In this document: in pieces, positions 53,707-63,062 of the stretch
Numbering within the stretch: position 1 is the first letter of the stretch
Layout of the letters: the number at the start of each line of letters is the position of its first letter
Assembly (NCBI RefSeq): GCF_000152745.1
Contig: NZ_CH672428.1
Span: 2,509,425 to 2,573,424, forward strand
Source: Oceanicaulis sp. HTCC2633
Lineage (GTDB): Bacteria > Pseudomonadota > Alphaproteobacteria > Caulobacterales > Maricaulaceae
Length of the DNA stretch: 64,000 nucleotides
Reading direction: 5' to 3'
Notes under the pieces: generated by a model
Database searches by the model: none
What the model was told of the DNA's origin: nothing
What the model saw: the letters and a program-made list of their open reading frames with translations, nothing else
Translations under genes and position numbers: made by a program

Positions 53707-54648
53707 CTAGTAGCCCGCTTTCTCAAGCTCGGCTTCAAACGCCGGGACAGCGTCGAACAGGTCTGCGACCAAGCCGTAATCGGCGACGGAGAAGATCGGG
53801 GCTTCCTCGTCCTTGTTGATCGCGACGATGACCTTGGAGTCCTTCATGCCCGCCAGGTGCTGGATCGCGCCGGAAATGCCGACGGCGATGTACAGTTCCG
53901 GGGCGACCACCTTGCCGGTCTGGCCGACCTGATAGTCGTTCGGCACGAAGCCCGCATCGACCGCGGCGCGCGAGGCGCCCACAGCGGCGTTGAGCTTGTC
54001 GGCGACCTTTTCAAGGATGGCGAAGTTCTCGCCATTGCCCATGCCGCGGCCGCCGGAGATGACGATCTTGGCCTGGGTCAGTTCCGGACGGTCCGATTTC
54101 GAGAGCTCTTCGGAGACGAACTCGGAGTTCGCGCTCGGCACCGGAGCGTCGATCGTGTCCACGGAGGCCGAACCGCCGTCACCCGCCTTCTCGAAGGTGG
54201 TCGGACGCACGGTGATGACCTTCTTGGCGTCGTTGGATTTGACAGTCAGCATCGCATTGCCCGCATAGATCGGGCGCACGAAGGTGTCCGCGCTTTCAAC
54301 AGCCGTGATGTCGGAAATCAGCATGACGTCGAGCTTGGCGGCGACGCGCGGCATGAAGTTCTTACCCACGGTCGTGGCCGGGGAGAGAATGGCGTCGTAA
54401 TCGCCCGCGATGGAGACCACGAGGGCTTCCATGGCTTCAGCCAGCTTCTTCTCGAGCGTGTCGGAATCGGCGTGCAGGACTTTCGCAACGCCGTCGAGCT
54501 TGCCGGCGGCTTCGGCCACCGCGCCCGCGCCCTTGCCGGCGACCAGCACGTGAATGTCGCCGCCGATCTTGGAAGCGGCGGTCACGGCGGCGCGGGTGGC
54601 GTCGTTCAGTTCCGCGTTGTCGTGTTCAGCAATAACGAGAACAGTCAT
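53707..54648 (-). CDS. etfA: Electron transfer flavoprotein, alpha subunit
   Basis: ETF takes electrons from acyl-CoA dehydrogenases, including glutaryl-CoA dehydrogenase, and delivers them to ETF:quinone oxidoreductase. The 313-aa protein starts with [16 protein letters not shown]. It ends with the FAD-binding C-terminal domain ([32 protein letters not shown] in part, [17 protein letters not shown]). It is one base downstream of etfB on the same strand. Confidence 0.95.
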   Translation of the reverse strand: MTVLVIAEHDNAELNDATRAAVTAASKIGGDIHVLVAGKGAGAVAEAAGKLDGVAKVLHADSDTLEKKLAEAMEALVVSIAGDYDAILSPATTVGKNFMPRVAAKLDVMLISDITAVESADTFVRPIYAGNAMLTVKSNDAKKVITVRPTTFEKAGDGGSASVDTIDAPVPSANSEFVSEELSKSDRPELTQAKIVISGGRGMGNGENFAILEKVADKLNAAVGASRAAVDAGFVPNDYQVGQTGKVVAPELYIAVGISGAIQHLAGMKDSKVIVAINKDEEAPIFSVADYGLVADLFDAVPAFEAELEKAGY

Positions 54649-54649
54649 C

Positions 54650-55399
54650 TTAGATCACCCCCGCTTCGTTCTTCAGCTTGTCGACCAGCTCGGCCACGGT
54701 CTCGACCTTGACGCCGGCTTCACGCTTGGGCGGCTCGGAGACCTTCACGACTTCAAGACGCGGGCTGATGTCCACGCCGTAATCGTCCGGGGTCTTGGCG
54801 TCGATCGGCTTGCGCTTGGCCTTCATGATGTTCGGCAGAGACGCATAGCGCGGCTCGTTCAGGCGCAGGTCGGTGGTGACGATGGCCGGGGACGGGATGG
54901 CGAGGGTCTGCAGACCGCCGTCGATCTCGCGGGTCACCTTGAAGCCGGAATCGGTCTTCTCGACTTCGGAGGCGAAGGTGGCTTGCGGCCAGCCCATCAG
55001 GGCGGCGAGCATCTGACCGGTCGCGTTGGAATCGTCGTCGATCGCCTGCTTGCCCAGAAGCACAAGCTCGGGGGATTCGGCCTCGACCACGCCCTTGAGG
55101 ATCTTGGCGACGCCCAGCGGCTCGACCGTTTCATCCGTGGTGACGTGAATGCCGCGATCCGCGCCCATGGCGAGGGCGGTGCGGATGGTTTCCTGAGCCT
55201 GGGCCGGGCCGATGGAGACCACGACGATCTCTTCGGCGATGCCTTTTTCCTTCAGGCGGATCGCTTCTTCGACAGCGATTTCGCAGAAGGGGTTCATGCT
55301 CATCTTGACGTTGGCCAGGTCGACCCCGCTCTGATCCGGTTTGACGCGGACCTTCACGTTGTAGTCGACCACCCGTTTGACGGGGACGAGGATCTTCAT
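54650..55399 (-). CDS. etfB: Electron transfer flavoprotein, beta subunit
   Basis: The 249-aa protein has [19 protein letters not shown] at the N terminus, [18 protein letters not shown], and the conserved loop [22 protein letters not shown] in part (ETF-beta recognition loop residues 190-205) that docks with acyl-CoA dehydrogenases. It binds AMP and pairs with EtfA. It is first in the two-gene operon. In many alphaproteobacteria a cobalamin adenosyltransferase lies just upstream; here yceI intervenes. Confidence 0.95.
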   Translation of the reverse strand: MKILVPVKRVVDYNVKVRVKPDQSGVDLANVKMSMNPFCEIAVEEAIRLKEKGIAEEIVVVSIGPAQAQETIRTALAMGADRGIHVTTDETVEPLGVAKILKGVVEAESPELVLLGKQAIDDDSNATGQMLAALMGWPQATFASEVEKTDSGFKVTREIDGGLQTLAIPSPAIVTTDLRLNEPRYASLPNIMKAKRKPIDAKTPDDYGVDISPRLEVVKVSEPPKREAGVKVETVAELVDKLKNEAGVI

Positions 55400-55615
55400 C
55401 GACGGCTCCGGTTGCTACTCGTTGGAACTCTTCGGTGCGACGGAGCTGGCGCTCCCGTGAACTCGCACCGACTTTGGTCAGGCTTGAACTTAGGGGCGGA
55501 AACTGCCCTTGCCACCCCCATAAGTCAACGCGCCATGCCTGAAGGTCCGGACATGGCGCTGCGGTGCAGCAGTCCGGGCGTGAGAGCCCGCCATATGCAG
55601 ATGTGCAAACGCACA

Positions 55616-55653
55616 GACAAACGGCCGGTTCCTGTCGAGCAGGACCGGCCGTC
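55616..55653 (-). terminator. Probable terminator downstream of yceI
   Basis: An imperfect stem, ACGGCCGGTTCCTG against CAGGACCGGCCGT with one bulged T and loop TCGAG, is followed on the minus strand by TTTGTCTG. The 293-base stretch 55400-55692 holds no other recognisable feature. Confidence 0.6.
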
Positions 55654-55692
55654 AATCATCGTCAGTGGCGCAGGCGAGCCTGCGCGAGACGC

Positions 55693-56295
55693 TTACTCGC
55701 TGACGAGAGTCAGCTCGGTGTTGATCTCGATGCGCACCTCGTCGGAAACCGCCGGCGCGGCATAGCCCAGACCCCATTGCGAGCGCAGGATCTCGCCCGT
55801 GGCCGTGAAGCCGGCGGTCGGCGTGCCCGACATCGGGTTCGGTGCGCGCTGGTTCAGCGTGACGTCGAGGGTCACCGGGTGGGTCTGGCCCAGCAGGGTC
55901 AGGTCGCCGGTCATCTGGCCGGTCTCGCCATCCTCGGTTTCAAAACCGGTCGCGACAAAGCGCGCGGTCGGATACTCGGAGATGTTGAACAGGTCCGGCG
56001 AGCTGAGATGGCCCACGAAGCGGTCCTGATCGGCGCCGACCCAGAAGCCGTCTTCCAGATTGAAGGTCACATCGACGGTGGAGTTTTCCGGCTCCTCGAA
56101 GTCGAGCATCAGAACACCGTCGAAATCGGTGAACTGGATGGCCTGGTGGGAGAAGCCCAGATGGGTCCAGGTGGCGCGAATGGCGGTGTGGGTCTTGTCG
56201 AACTGGTACTCGGCCGGATCGGCGAAAGCGGTCGGGGCGAGGGTGGCGGCGCCCAGGAAGGCGGCCAGCGAGGCGGCGGCGTAAGCGGTCTTCAT
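55693..56295 (-). CDS. YceI family periplasmic lipid-binding protein
   Basis: The 200-aa precursor has a signal peptide (about residues 1-25, ending AFA). The mature lipocalin-like YceI domain shows YQFDKTHTAIRATWTHLGFS, DFDGVLMLDFEEPENSTVDV, and FNISEYPTARFVATGFE. YceI proteins bind polyisoprenoids such as ubiquinone chains. It sits alone between the cobalamin adenosyltransferase and etf genes on the same strand. Confidence 0.9.
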   Translation of the reverse strand: MKTAYAAASLAAFLGAATLAPTAFADPAEYQFDKTHTAIRATWTHLGFSHQAIQFTDFDGVLMLDFEEPENSTVDVTFNLEDGFWVGADQDRFVGHLSSPDLFNISEYPTARFVATGFETEDGETGQMTGDLTLLGQTHPVTLDVTLNQRAPNPMSGTPTAGFTATGEILRSQWGLGYAAPAVSDEVRIEINTELTLVSE

Positions 56296-56446
56296 TGTGC
56301 TCTGTCCCTTTTATTGAACGGCAGACTGCGGCCACAAGCCGCACGCCGTTACATAGGGAGGGGCGCCCCGATTTCGCTACCCATGCCGCGCGAATTTCGT
56401 TGTTTCCGAATTGGAAAAGGCTTCACGCCTGCGTGAGCGAGGGGGG

Positions 56447-57022
56447 CTAGCGGTTCGCGCCCGGGATCCATTTCACATCGCGCGCGCCGGCCTCATTGGC
56501 GATGCGCGCGGCCACGAACAGATAATCGGATACTCGGTTGAGATAGGTGATGACCGGCGCGCCCACCACACCGCCGCGGCTTGCGAGCTCCACGGTGCGG
56601 CGTTCCGCGCGCCGGGCGATGGTGCGCGCCAGGTGCAGGCGAGCGGAGAGTTCCGAGCCGCCCGGCAGGATGAAGCTGTCGAGCGGTTCCAGATTCTCAT
56701 TGTGCGCGTCGATGCGGGTTTCCAGCCAATCGGTCTGCCCCGGCGTCATGCGCAAGGGCTCCCAGTCGAGTTTCTCGCCCTTATCCGGCACGCACAGATC
56801 CGCCCCCAGATCGAACAGGTCATTCTGGATGCGGGTCAGCTCGGCCGTGAGCGGATGATCGTCGCCCGCTTCCGAGGCGGCGAGGCCGAGTGCGGCGTTC
56901 AGCTCGTCGACAGCGCCATAGGCCTCGACCCGCAGATCGAACTTGTCGGTTTCGCTCATATCGCCGAGCCGGGTGCGTCCCGTGTCGCCGGTGCGGGTGT
57001 AGATTTTCGTGAGACGGACCAT
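56447..57022 (-). CDS. PduO-type cob(I)alamin adenosyltransferase
   Basis: The enzyme makes adenosylcobalamin from cob(I)alamin and ATP. The 191-aa protein shows the PduO signatures: IYTRTGDTGRTRLGD at the N terminus, the AYGAVDELNAALGLA segment, FILPGGSELSARLHLARTIARRAERR in part, and YLNRVSDYLFVAAR. It is cytoplasmic. The window has no B12-dependent mutase. In related genomes it stands with etfBA and a twin-TM protein, as partly here. Confidence 0.93.
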   Translation of the reverse strand: MVRLTKIYTRTGDTGRTRLGDMSETDKFDLRVEAYGAVDELNAALGLAASEAGDDHPLTAELTRIQNDLFDLGADLCVPDKGEKLDWEPLRMTPGQTDWLETRIDAHNENLEPLDSFILPGGSELSARLHLARTIARRAERRTVELASRGGVVGAPVITYLNRVSDYLFVAARIANEAGARDVKWIPGANR

Positions 57023-57187
57023 GTGGCGAGCTCCCTGAACAGGCTGTGCACGCTATCGGGCCGGAGAGGGCGGGGCAATGGCGCGAGATGCGTGGGACAG
57101 ATCGCTTTTAGGCGATGCTTGACGACGAAAGATGAGGCTGCCATGCCTGAGAGGAGTTACCTTTGCGTAACATCGGGGAGTGCGAAG

Positions 57188-58279
57188 ATGAAAGGTCTGA
57201 TGAGCATTCTGGCGATCGCCCTCCTGTGCGTGTCGCCTGCACAGGCCCGGCAGGCCTTGCAGACGGAAGCCGAGGCGCTTTTGTCTCGAAGCGGCGCGCC
57301 GGCGGCCGGCGTCGCGCGCGTGACCCGATCCGGTGACCGCGCCGTCGCCGTTGCAGGCGTGCGCGCCCTGGAAGAGACCATGCCGGTGCAACCCGGTGAT
57401 CTGTGGCATCTGGGGTCGAATACCAAGGCGATGACCGCCACGCTGGCGGCCCGTTTGGTGGAAGCCGGGCGGATCGACTGGGACACCTCGCTGGCTGAAG
57501 GCCTCTCTGGGGTGGGGATGGACCCCGCCTACGCGTCCGTAACCCTTGCGGACCTCCTGCATCACCGGTCCGGCCTGCCCGCCAATCTGGGCCGTCTGTC
57601 CGTGTTTCACTTTCTTGGAACCGATGAAAGCCGGGATGTGGCGGCGGACCGCGTGCGTTTTGCTGAAATCGTGCTCAATCAGCCTCCCGCCACCGAACGG
57701 GGGGCGTTTCTGTACTCCAATGCCGGATATGTCATTGCCGCCCTCATGCTCGAACAGGCGGCGGATCGCCCGTATGAAGCGCTGATGGAGGATGAGGTGT
57801 TCACGCCGCTGGGCATGGACAGCGCGGGCTGGGGCCCGCCTGGCGAGGTCGGCGCGCTTGATCAGCCCCGAGGGCACGCCGCGGGACTGTTTGGCGGTCT
57901 GGCTGCGCGTGAACCGGATGAACGGGCCGACAATCCGGCCGTGCTCAACTCGGCGGGCTGGGCGCATATGGCTCTCGATGATGTGCTCGATTTCCTGCAG
58001 GCCCATCTGGCGGCCGAGGATGGCCCTTATCTCAGCGCCGAGAGCTGGGCGCGTCTTCACGCCCCTGTGGGCGAAGAGGCCTACGCCATGGGCTGGGGCG
58101 TGACGCCAGACGGACGTCTGGGGCATTCAGGCTCGAACACCATGTGGATGATCCGCGCGCAAATCGATCCGGAGCGCGGCATGGCCGCCGCGGCCGTGGT
58201 CAATGAGGGTCGGATCAGTCAGCTCGCACCGGTTCTGGGCGAAAGTCTCGATCATCTGCTCGAGACAGGAGCGGACTAG
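57188..58279 (+). CDS. Serine beta-lactamase-like hydrolase
   Basis: The 363-aa protein has a signal peptide (residues 1-20, cut after AQA) and a class C beta-lactamase/penicillin-binding fold. The active-site SxxK is SNTK (Ser77, Lys80), the YxN motif is YSNAGY (about residue 176), and the third motif is HSG in LGHSGSN. These proteins are mostly esterases or D-amino peptidases and rarely true beta-lactamases. The ATG at 57188 is preferred because GGGGAG precedes it; an ATG 45 bases upstream is also in frame. Its TAG overlaps the convergent twin-TM stop. Confidence 0.88.
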   Translation: MKGLMSILAIALLCVSPAQARQALQTEAEALLSRSGAPAAGVARVTRSGDRAVAVAGVRALEETMPVQPGDLWHLGSNTKAMTATLAARLVEAGRIDWDTSLAEGLSGVGMDPAYASVTLADLLHHRSGLPANLGRLSVFHFLGTDESRDVAADRVRFAEIVLNQPPATERGAFLYSNAGYVIAALMLEQAADRPYEALMEDEVFTPLGMDSAGWGPPGEVGALDQPRGHAAGLFGGLAAREPDERADNPAVLNSAGWAHMALDDVLDFLQAHLAAEDGPYLSAESWARLHAPVGEEAYAMGWGVTPDGRLGHSGSNTMWMIRAQIDPERGMAAAAVVNEGRISQLAPVLGESLDHLLETGAD

Positions 58280-58482
58280 GCCGCCAGATGGCTCTTCAGC
58301 CAGAAGCCGGCCACGAGCACCAGTATGGCGACGAATTGCAGCACCACGCGGGCCCGCATCAGCTTGTTGGACCAGGACCGGCCGAAGTCCCCGCCCTTGA
58401 ACAGGGAGAAGACCCCCAGGCAGAGGACGACGAAGACAATCGCCAGCAGGATGTACAGAAGAATATCGACGAGTGTGATCAT
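58276..58482 (-). CDS. Twin-transmembrane small protein (HIG1-like)
   Basis: The 68-aa protein has two helices (about residues 5-27 and 46-63) joined by FKGGDFGRSWSNKLMRARVVLQF, where SNKLMRARV is the diagnostic loop of the family related to mitochondrial HIG1 respiratory factors. It lies near cobalamin adenosyltransferase and etf genes in many relatives, as I recall; here a serine hydrolase on the other strand separates them. Confidence 0.88.
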   Translation of the reverse strand: MITLVDILLYILLAIVFVVLCLGVFSLFKGGDFGRSWSNKLMRARVVLQFVAILVLVAGFWLKSHLAA

Positions 58483-58678
58483 GGCGCTGATGTAGGCCGG
58501 AACACAAAAACTGGCAATGGCGTCGGGGATGCGGCAAACTTGAAAATGTTTCTACTTCTGCGTTTGCGGCAGGCAAGTTCGCGCAAAACGGGCAAAATCG
58601 CCCGGCTGCCTGTTCAAGCGCCCGGAAAGACTCCATAGTGCGCGAATCGCTGAGTACATTCATTTAAGGGCCTGATCT

Positions 58679-59302
58679 ATGCGTGATCTTGCTGGAGGGC
58701 GCGTGACCCGTCGCGATATGCGGCGTGAAGCGACAAAAGCCGCTGTTCTTGAGGCGGCCGAAAAGGTTTTTCTGTCTCAGGGCTATGAAGGCGCGACCAT
58801 CAAGGCCATTGCTGACGAGGCGGGCGTCTCGCCCGGAACCGTTCTGAACGCCGAGCCGTCCAAGGCGGCGCTGCTCATGGCGATCCTCAGCAATGAAGTC
58901 GAGATGATCGCGGAATCCGTCGAACAGATGGAAGCCGCCCTGTCCGGAAATCTGGCCGACCGCATCATCGCCTTGCTGCAGATCATGCTGGAAGGTCAGT
59001 CGCGCAACAGCGAGCTGTTCGCCGCCGCCGTGGGGCACAGCTGGATGGTGGCGGATCCCACCTATCAGGCGGCCTTTGACCAGATGGAACTGGCCTGGCG
59101 TCCCATCCGCCGTGTCGTGGAGACCGGGATCTCCGAAGGCGAGCTGCGGCGGGATGTGGATGTGGACACATTGATCGCGGTGCTGAGCGATCTGTTCCTG
59201 GGCGCCATGCGCGCGGCGCGACGCAGCGAATTCGAGGAACGCCCGATCGTGTCGCTGGAAGCGCGGGTGCGCGTGGTCATCGAAGGCATGCTGGCGCGCT
59301 AG
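58679..59302 (+). CDS. TetR family transcriptional regulator
   Basis: The 207-aa protein has a TetR DNA-binding domain at about residues 15-62 (TKAAVLEAAEKVFLSQGYEGATIKAIADEAGVSPGTVLN in part). The usual YYHF-type ending of the recognition helix reads VLNAEPSKAAL. A helical ligand domain follows. It converges on the Rieske oxygenase gene with a three-base gap, so regulation of that gene is possible but not shown by position. No clear palindrome is visible in front of it. Confidence 0.9.
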   Translation: MRDLAGGRVTRRDMRREATKAAVLEAAEKVFLSQGYEGATIKAIADEAGVSPGTVLNAEPSKAALLMAILSNEVEMIAESVEQMEAALSGNLADRIIALLQIMLEGQSRNSELFAAAVGHSWMVADPTYQAAFDQMELAWRPIRRVVETGISEGELRRDVDVDTLIAVLSDLFLGAMRAARRSEFEERPIVSLEARVRVVIEGMLAR

Positions 59303-59305
59303 GCG

Positions 59306-60439
59306 TCAGGTCCGCCAACGCAAGACAGCGGGTTTGACCGGGTTCTTGAAGGCCCGGCCTTCCGCCTTTGCGCTCATCCATTCACGCTTGAGGCGGCGAT
59401 ACCAGACCATCAGGGTGTCGGCGTCCGGAATCTGCATGAGCGGCGGATTGTAGGACAGGCCCTCGCCCTGCAGCTTCATGATGCGGGCATCCTGCTCAAG
59501 GAAGGCGTGGGTGAAGGGACGGGCGATCAGCTTGACGAGATTCAGGATCGGCACGTCCCAGTACATGATCTCACGGATTTCACACAGGTTCTCGTCAATC
59601 GGCGTGATCGCGGCAAGGCCGAGAAAGCCGTATTTCTCATTGCGGATGGATTCCGCGCGCAGGCCCGGCAGCAGGAACTGGATCTCCACCCGGATCTCGC
59701 CGCCAATGATGTTGTAGATGTAGGAATTGACCGGCTTGTGGGAGAGCATGGTGAAGCCCATCTCGCTGGGCGCGTAATGCTTCTCCTTTTCCTTGAGCGT
59801 CTTCGAGCTGCGCCAGAGCGGGCTCTTGTGCACGAACGGCGTGTGGGCCGGGTCCAGCAGCCCGATCACGGCGTGGTCCTGATGGCAGGCGAGTTCTGCG
59901 CGCTGGACGAATTTCACTTTCGCTTCGGTCTGGCCCTTGTGCAGCACCATGTTCTCGAACCGGGGCGGCGCGCTGTCGGGTTCGCCCGCAGGGTCGGTGG
60001 GCATGTAGATCCAGATCAGCCCGTCCTGTTCGGCCAGCGCGTACTTGCGCACCCGGATCTTCTCGAGATCAAAGGGCTGCCCCTCCACGAGCGATGGAAT
60101 ATGCGCGCATCCGCCGTCGGGGCGGAACCGCCAGCCATGGTAGGGACATTCCACCGTCTTGCCGCCATCGGGTTCGTCCAGCATCTGTCCGGCGGACAGC
60201 GGCACGGCCCGGTGCGGGCAGAGGTCCCGCAGGGCAAACGGTTCGCCCTTGCCATCGCGCCCCATCACGATGGGCTCGCCCAGAAACTTCTTCTTGTAGA
60301 GCTTGCCCGCTCTGAGCTCGTCCGCCGTCATCGCCACATACCAGATGTCGCGGATCAGCGGGCCGCCCAGGGCGCGAAAGGGATCGTCGCCGGGTTTCGG
60401 AGCAGAGGAAGCGGAGGCGGGAGCAGTCGTGTCGGTCAT
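59306..60439 (-). CDS. Rieske non-haem iron oxygenase, alpha subunit type
   Basis: The 377-aa protein has a Rieske [2Fe-2S] domain with CPH (Cys74, His76) and CPYHGW (Cys98, His101). The catalytic domain follows, with the iron ligands in DHAVIGLLDPAHTPFVH (two His) and a distal acidic residue. Such oxygenases hydroxylate or demethylate aromatic and other compounds, using a separate reductase that is not encoded here. No signal is seen; it is cytoplasmic. The ATG overlaps the stop of the upstream exporter (ATGA). Confidence 0.9.
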   Translation of the reverse strand: MTDTTAPASASSAPKPGDDPFRALGGPLIRDIWYVAMTADELRAGKLYKKKFLGEPIVMGRDGKGEPFALRDLCPHRAVPLSAGQMLDEPDGGKTVECPYHGWRFRPDGGCAHIPSLVEGQPFDLEKIRVRKYALAEQDGLIWIYMPTDPAGEPDSAPPRFENMVLHKGQTEAKVKFVQRAELACHQDHAVIGLLDPAHTPFVHKSPLWRSSKTLKEKEKHYAPSEMGFTMLSHKPVNSYIYNIIGGEIRVEIQFLLPGLRAESIRNEKYGFLGLAAITPIDENLCEIREIMYWDVPILNLVKLIARPFTHAFLEQDARIMKLQGEGLSYNPPLMQIPDADTLMVWYRRLKREWMSAKAEGRAFKNPVKPAVLRWRT

Positions 60440-61380
60440 GGGTCGGGTTTAACCGCGCCCGAGCCCGGGGTCGAGACTTGAACGCCTGCGCGTTGTGCGG
60501 CGTAAACGCCGATCAGGACGAAGGCGGCCCCGGCCCATTGCAGGGGCGTGAAGGCCTCTCCGAACAGGATCCAGCCGACAAGGGCGGAGACGACCGGCTG
60601 GATCAGGATGATCAGGGTGGCGAGTGCGGCCGGAGTATGACCCAGTCCGTAGGCGACGCCGCCCTGTCCGCCCACATGGACAATCAGCGCCAGAGCCAGC
60701 AAGGGCCACCAGTCCGAAGGCTCTGGCGGCAAGAGCGGTTCGTTGAACCCCAGTGCGATCAGCAGCGCGATCGGCGCGCCGACAAAGGCTGACCAAAACA
60801 TCACCTCGACCGTGGCGGCGCCGGCCCGTCGGGCCGCGCGGATGCTCAACAGATAGCCGGTGTACCAGACCGCTGTGAGCGCCGAGAGGATGTCGCCGCT
60901 GACCCGTTCGGGCGCGAACCGGACATTGCCGGCGGCCAGACAGACCGCGCCCAGGATGGCGAGAGCGCCCGCCAGCACCATGCCGCGCGTGGGCCTTTCC
61001 TGAAACAGGAACCAGGCGGCGATCGCCACGAGAATGGGCGTCAGATTGGCCAGGAGCGTGGCGTTGGCGGCGGTCGTGATCTTGATGCCGGCATGCCAGA
61101 AGGCGAGATCGCCGGCGAAGAACACGCCCGCCAGCGCCAGCGCTTTCCACCCCGGTGGCCGCAGAATGAAGGGGCGGCCGGCGCGGCGTTGCTTGCGCAG
61201 GCCATGGATCAGCGCCAGGGCGAGCAGGGGCAGACCGAGCGAGAGCCGCCAGAAGGCGATCGCCTGAGGACCGAGGTCTGACGCTTTGACCAGGATGGAC
61301 GCGAATCCCAGAACAACCGCGCTGACGGCCAGGACCGCAACGCCCGGAATCGGCGTCCGGGAAGAGGAGGATGCGGTCAT
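60436..61380 (-). CDS. DMT/EamA family transporter
   Basis: The 314-aa protein has about ten transmembrane helices in two EamA repeats: AVSAVVLGFASILVKASDLGPQAIAFWR in part at the first repeat, and LAALIVHVGGQGGVAYGLGHTPAALATLI-type sequence in the second. Family members export metabolites or amino acids. It is translationally coupled to the Rieske oxygenase, suggesting export or uptake of its substrate or product; this is inference. Confidence 0.88.
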   Translation of the reverse strand: MTASSSSRTPIPGVAVLAVSAVVLGFASILVKASDLGPQAIAFWRLSLGLPLLALALIHGLRKQRRAGRPFILRPPGWKALALAGVFFAGDLAFWHAGIKITTAANATLLANLTPILVAIAAWFLFQERPTRGMVLAGALAILGAVCLAAGNVRFAPERVSGDILSALTAVWYTGYLLSIRAARRAGAATVEVMFWSAFVGAPIALLIALGFNEPLLPPEPSDWWPLLALALIVHVGGQGGVAYGLGHTPAALATLIILIQPVVSALVGWILFGEAFTPLQWAGAAFVLIGVYAAQRAGVQVSTPGSGAVKPDP

Positions 61381-61580
61381 GGGCCTGCCTGCGCTGCGAT
61401 CAGAGAGTGAACCGCATCATTTGCAGATCGGTAACCGGTGCTGTCCACCGTCATTTCTGTGTTGAAGATATTCTGTTGCAGCCGGGTGCGTCCGGACCGG
61501 GCGTGTCGGTTTTCTGGAAAAAGACCCTGCCCTTGCTCTCTGATTTTGCTTACGCTCTCACCCAGTCATGGGGAGAGAGA

Positions 61581-63062
61581 ATGGACGATTTGGGCGCCAC
61601 CGCCGGCATCGTGCTGATTACGCTTATCGCCTACAAGCTGGGCCTGATCCTGATCGGGGTTCTGGCGGCGCGATTCACCCGCGATGAAACCGACTTCTTT
61701 CTCGGCGGCCGGAATATGGGGCCGTGGGTGGCGGGGCTGTCCTACGCCGCCTCCACCTCTTCGGCCTGGGTGCTGCTGGGCTATACGGGATTTGTCTATG
61801 ATCAGGGGGTGTCCGCCCTGTGGATGGTCCCTGGAATTCTGGGCGCCTATGCCGTGATCTGGTTGTTCTTCGGCCCCCGGCTACGCGCGGAATCCGCCGA
61901 AGAAGGCCATATCACCTCCTCCGATTTCATTGCGGCGCGTGCGGGTCGCTGGAAGGGGTGGGTTCGGGGCGTCGCCGGGCTGCTCGTCCTCTTTACCTTC
62001 ATGGTCTACATCGCGGCCCAGTTCGGCGCTGCGGCGGTGGCGTTTGAAAGCCAGTTCCGTCTCACCCATTGGGAAGGCGTGCTGCTGGGCGCCTGGGTGA
62101 TCCTGATCTACGCGCTCATGGGCGGGTTCTGGGCGGTTTCACTGACCGATACGCTGCAGGCCGGCGTCATGGCCCTGATTTCGGTGGCGCTGCCGCTTCT
62201 GGCGCTTCTCAGCGCCGGCGGGGTCGGCGGCGTGATGGAGACGCTGTCGACCACCATGCCGGCCGCCTATCTCGATCCGATGGGCGGCCGCGGGCTGTTC
62301 GCCTTTCTCGGTTTCGCCTTCGGCATCGCCTCCATCGGGCTGGGCGCGCTGGGGCAACCGCATCTATTGGCGCGGCTCATGGCGGTCCGGGACGAGAACG
62401 CCCGGGTCCGGGGCTTCACCATCGCGATCGGATGGGGCGTCATTGTCCATCTGGGCATGGCGGTTCTGGCGCTGTCCGGGCGCGCGCTGATCATGGATGC
62501 GCCGGATGGCGAAGCGCTGATGTATGACATCGCCGACCGCGTCCTGCCGGCGATCCTTGCCGGCATCGTGATCGCCGCCGTCCTGTCGGCGGTGATGAGT
62601 ACGGTGGACTCGCTGCTGATCGCGGCTTCGGCGGCGGCGGTGAATGATCTCGGTCTCGACAAGCGTTTCGCCGGCCGGGAAATGCTGGTCAGCCGACTGA
62701 CCATGGCGGCCCTGTGCGTGTTCGCCGTCACCCTGACCCTCAGCCTGCCGGCCTCGATCTTTGACCGGGTTCTGTTTTCCTGGTCCGCGCTGGGCGCGGC
62801 GTTCGGCCCCGTGATCGTGGCCCGGGTGTGCGGGGTCGAATCCCGGGGGCTCGCCATTCTGGGCGCGATCCTCACCGGCTTCACGCTGACCGTGGTCTTC
62901 TATGTCTTCGGCCAGGTGGATGGCCAGGCGATGGGCGGTCTGGGGGCCATGCTCTCCTCGCTCGCAGGCGTCGCGGGCGATCCGTTCGAGCGGATCTTCC
63001 CCTGGCTCGCGCCGCTGGCTCTGCTGTTCGGTTTCCGCCAGCCTGCGCGCCAGTCGGCATGA
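61581..63062 (+). CDS. Sodium/solute symporter, PutP-like
   Basis: The 493-aa protein belongs to the SSS family with about 13 helices. LGGRNMGPWVAGLSYAASTSSAWVLLGYTGF in part matches the PutP signature, and GLGALGQPHLLARLMAV follows near residue 245. AVLSAVMSTVDSLLIAASAAAVNDL near 345 carries the Na+-binding serines. Proline is the likeliest substrate but putA is not nearby. The ATG at 61581 is preceded by GAGAGAGA; the frame stays open 70 codons upstream without homology. The stop overlaps the next ATG. Confidence 0.88.
   Translation: MDDLGATAGIVLITLIAYKLGLILIGVLAARFTRDETDFFLGGRNMGPWVAGLSYAASTSSAWVLLGYTGFVYDQGVSALWMVPGILGAYAVIWLFFGPRLRAESAEEGHITSSDFIAARAGRWKGWVRGVAGLLVLFTFMVYIAAQFGAAAVAFESQFRLTHWEGVLLGAWVILIYALMGGFWAVSLTDTLQAGVMALISVALPLLALLSAGGVGGVMETLSTTMPAAYLDPMGGRGLFAFLGFAFGIASIGLGALGQPHLLARLMAVRDENARVRGFTIAIGWGVIVHLGMAVLALSGRALIMDAPDGEALMYDIADRVLPAILAGIVIAAVLSAVMSTVDSLLIAASAAAVNDLGLDKRFAGREMLVSRLTMAALCVFAVTLTLSLPASIFDRVLFSWSALGAAFGPVIVARVCGVESRGLAILGAILTGFTLTVVFYVFGQVDGQAMGGLGAMLSSLAGVAGDPFERIFPWLAPLALLFGFRQPARQSA

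Noticed and set aside
56411-57187. In-frame upstream extension of the serine hydrolase across the adenosyltransferase gene
   Set aside because: A signal peptide and a GGGGAG ribosome site mark the start at 57188; the upstream part is antisense to a real gene.
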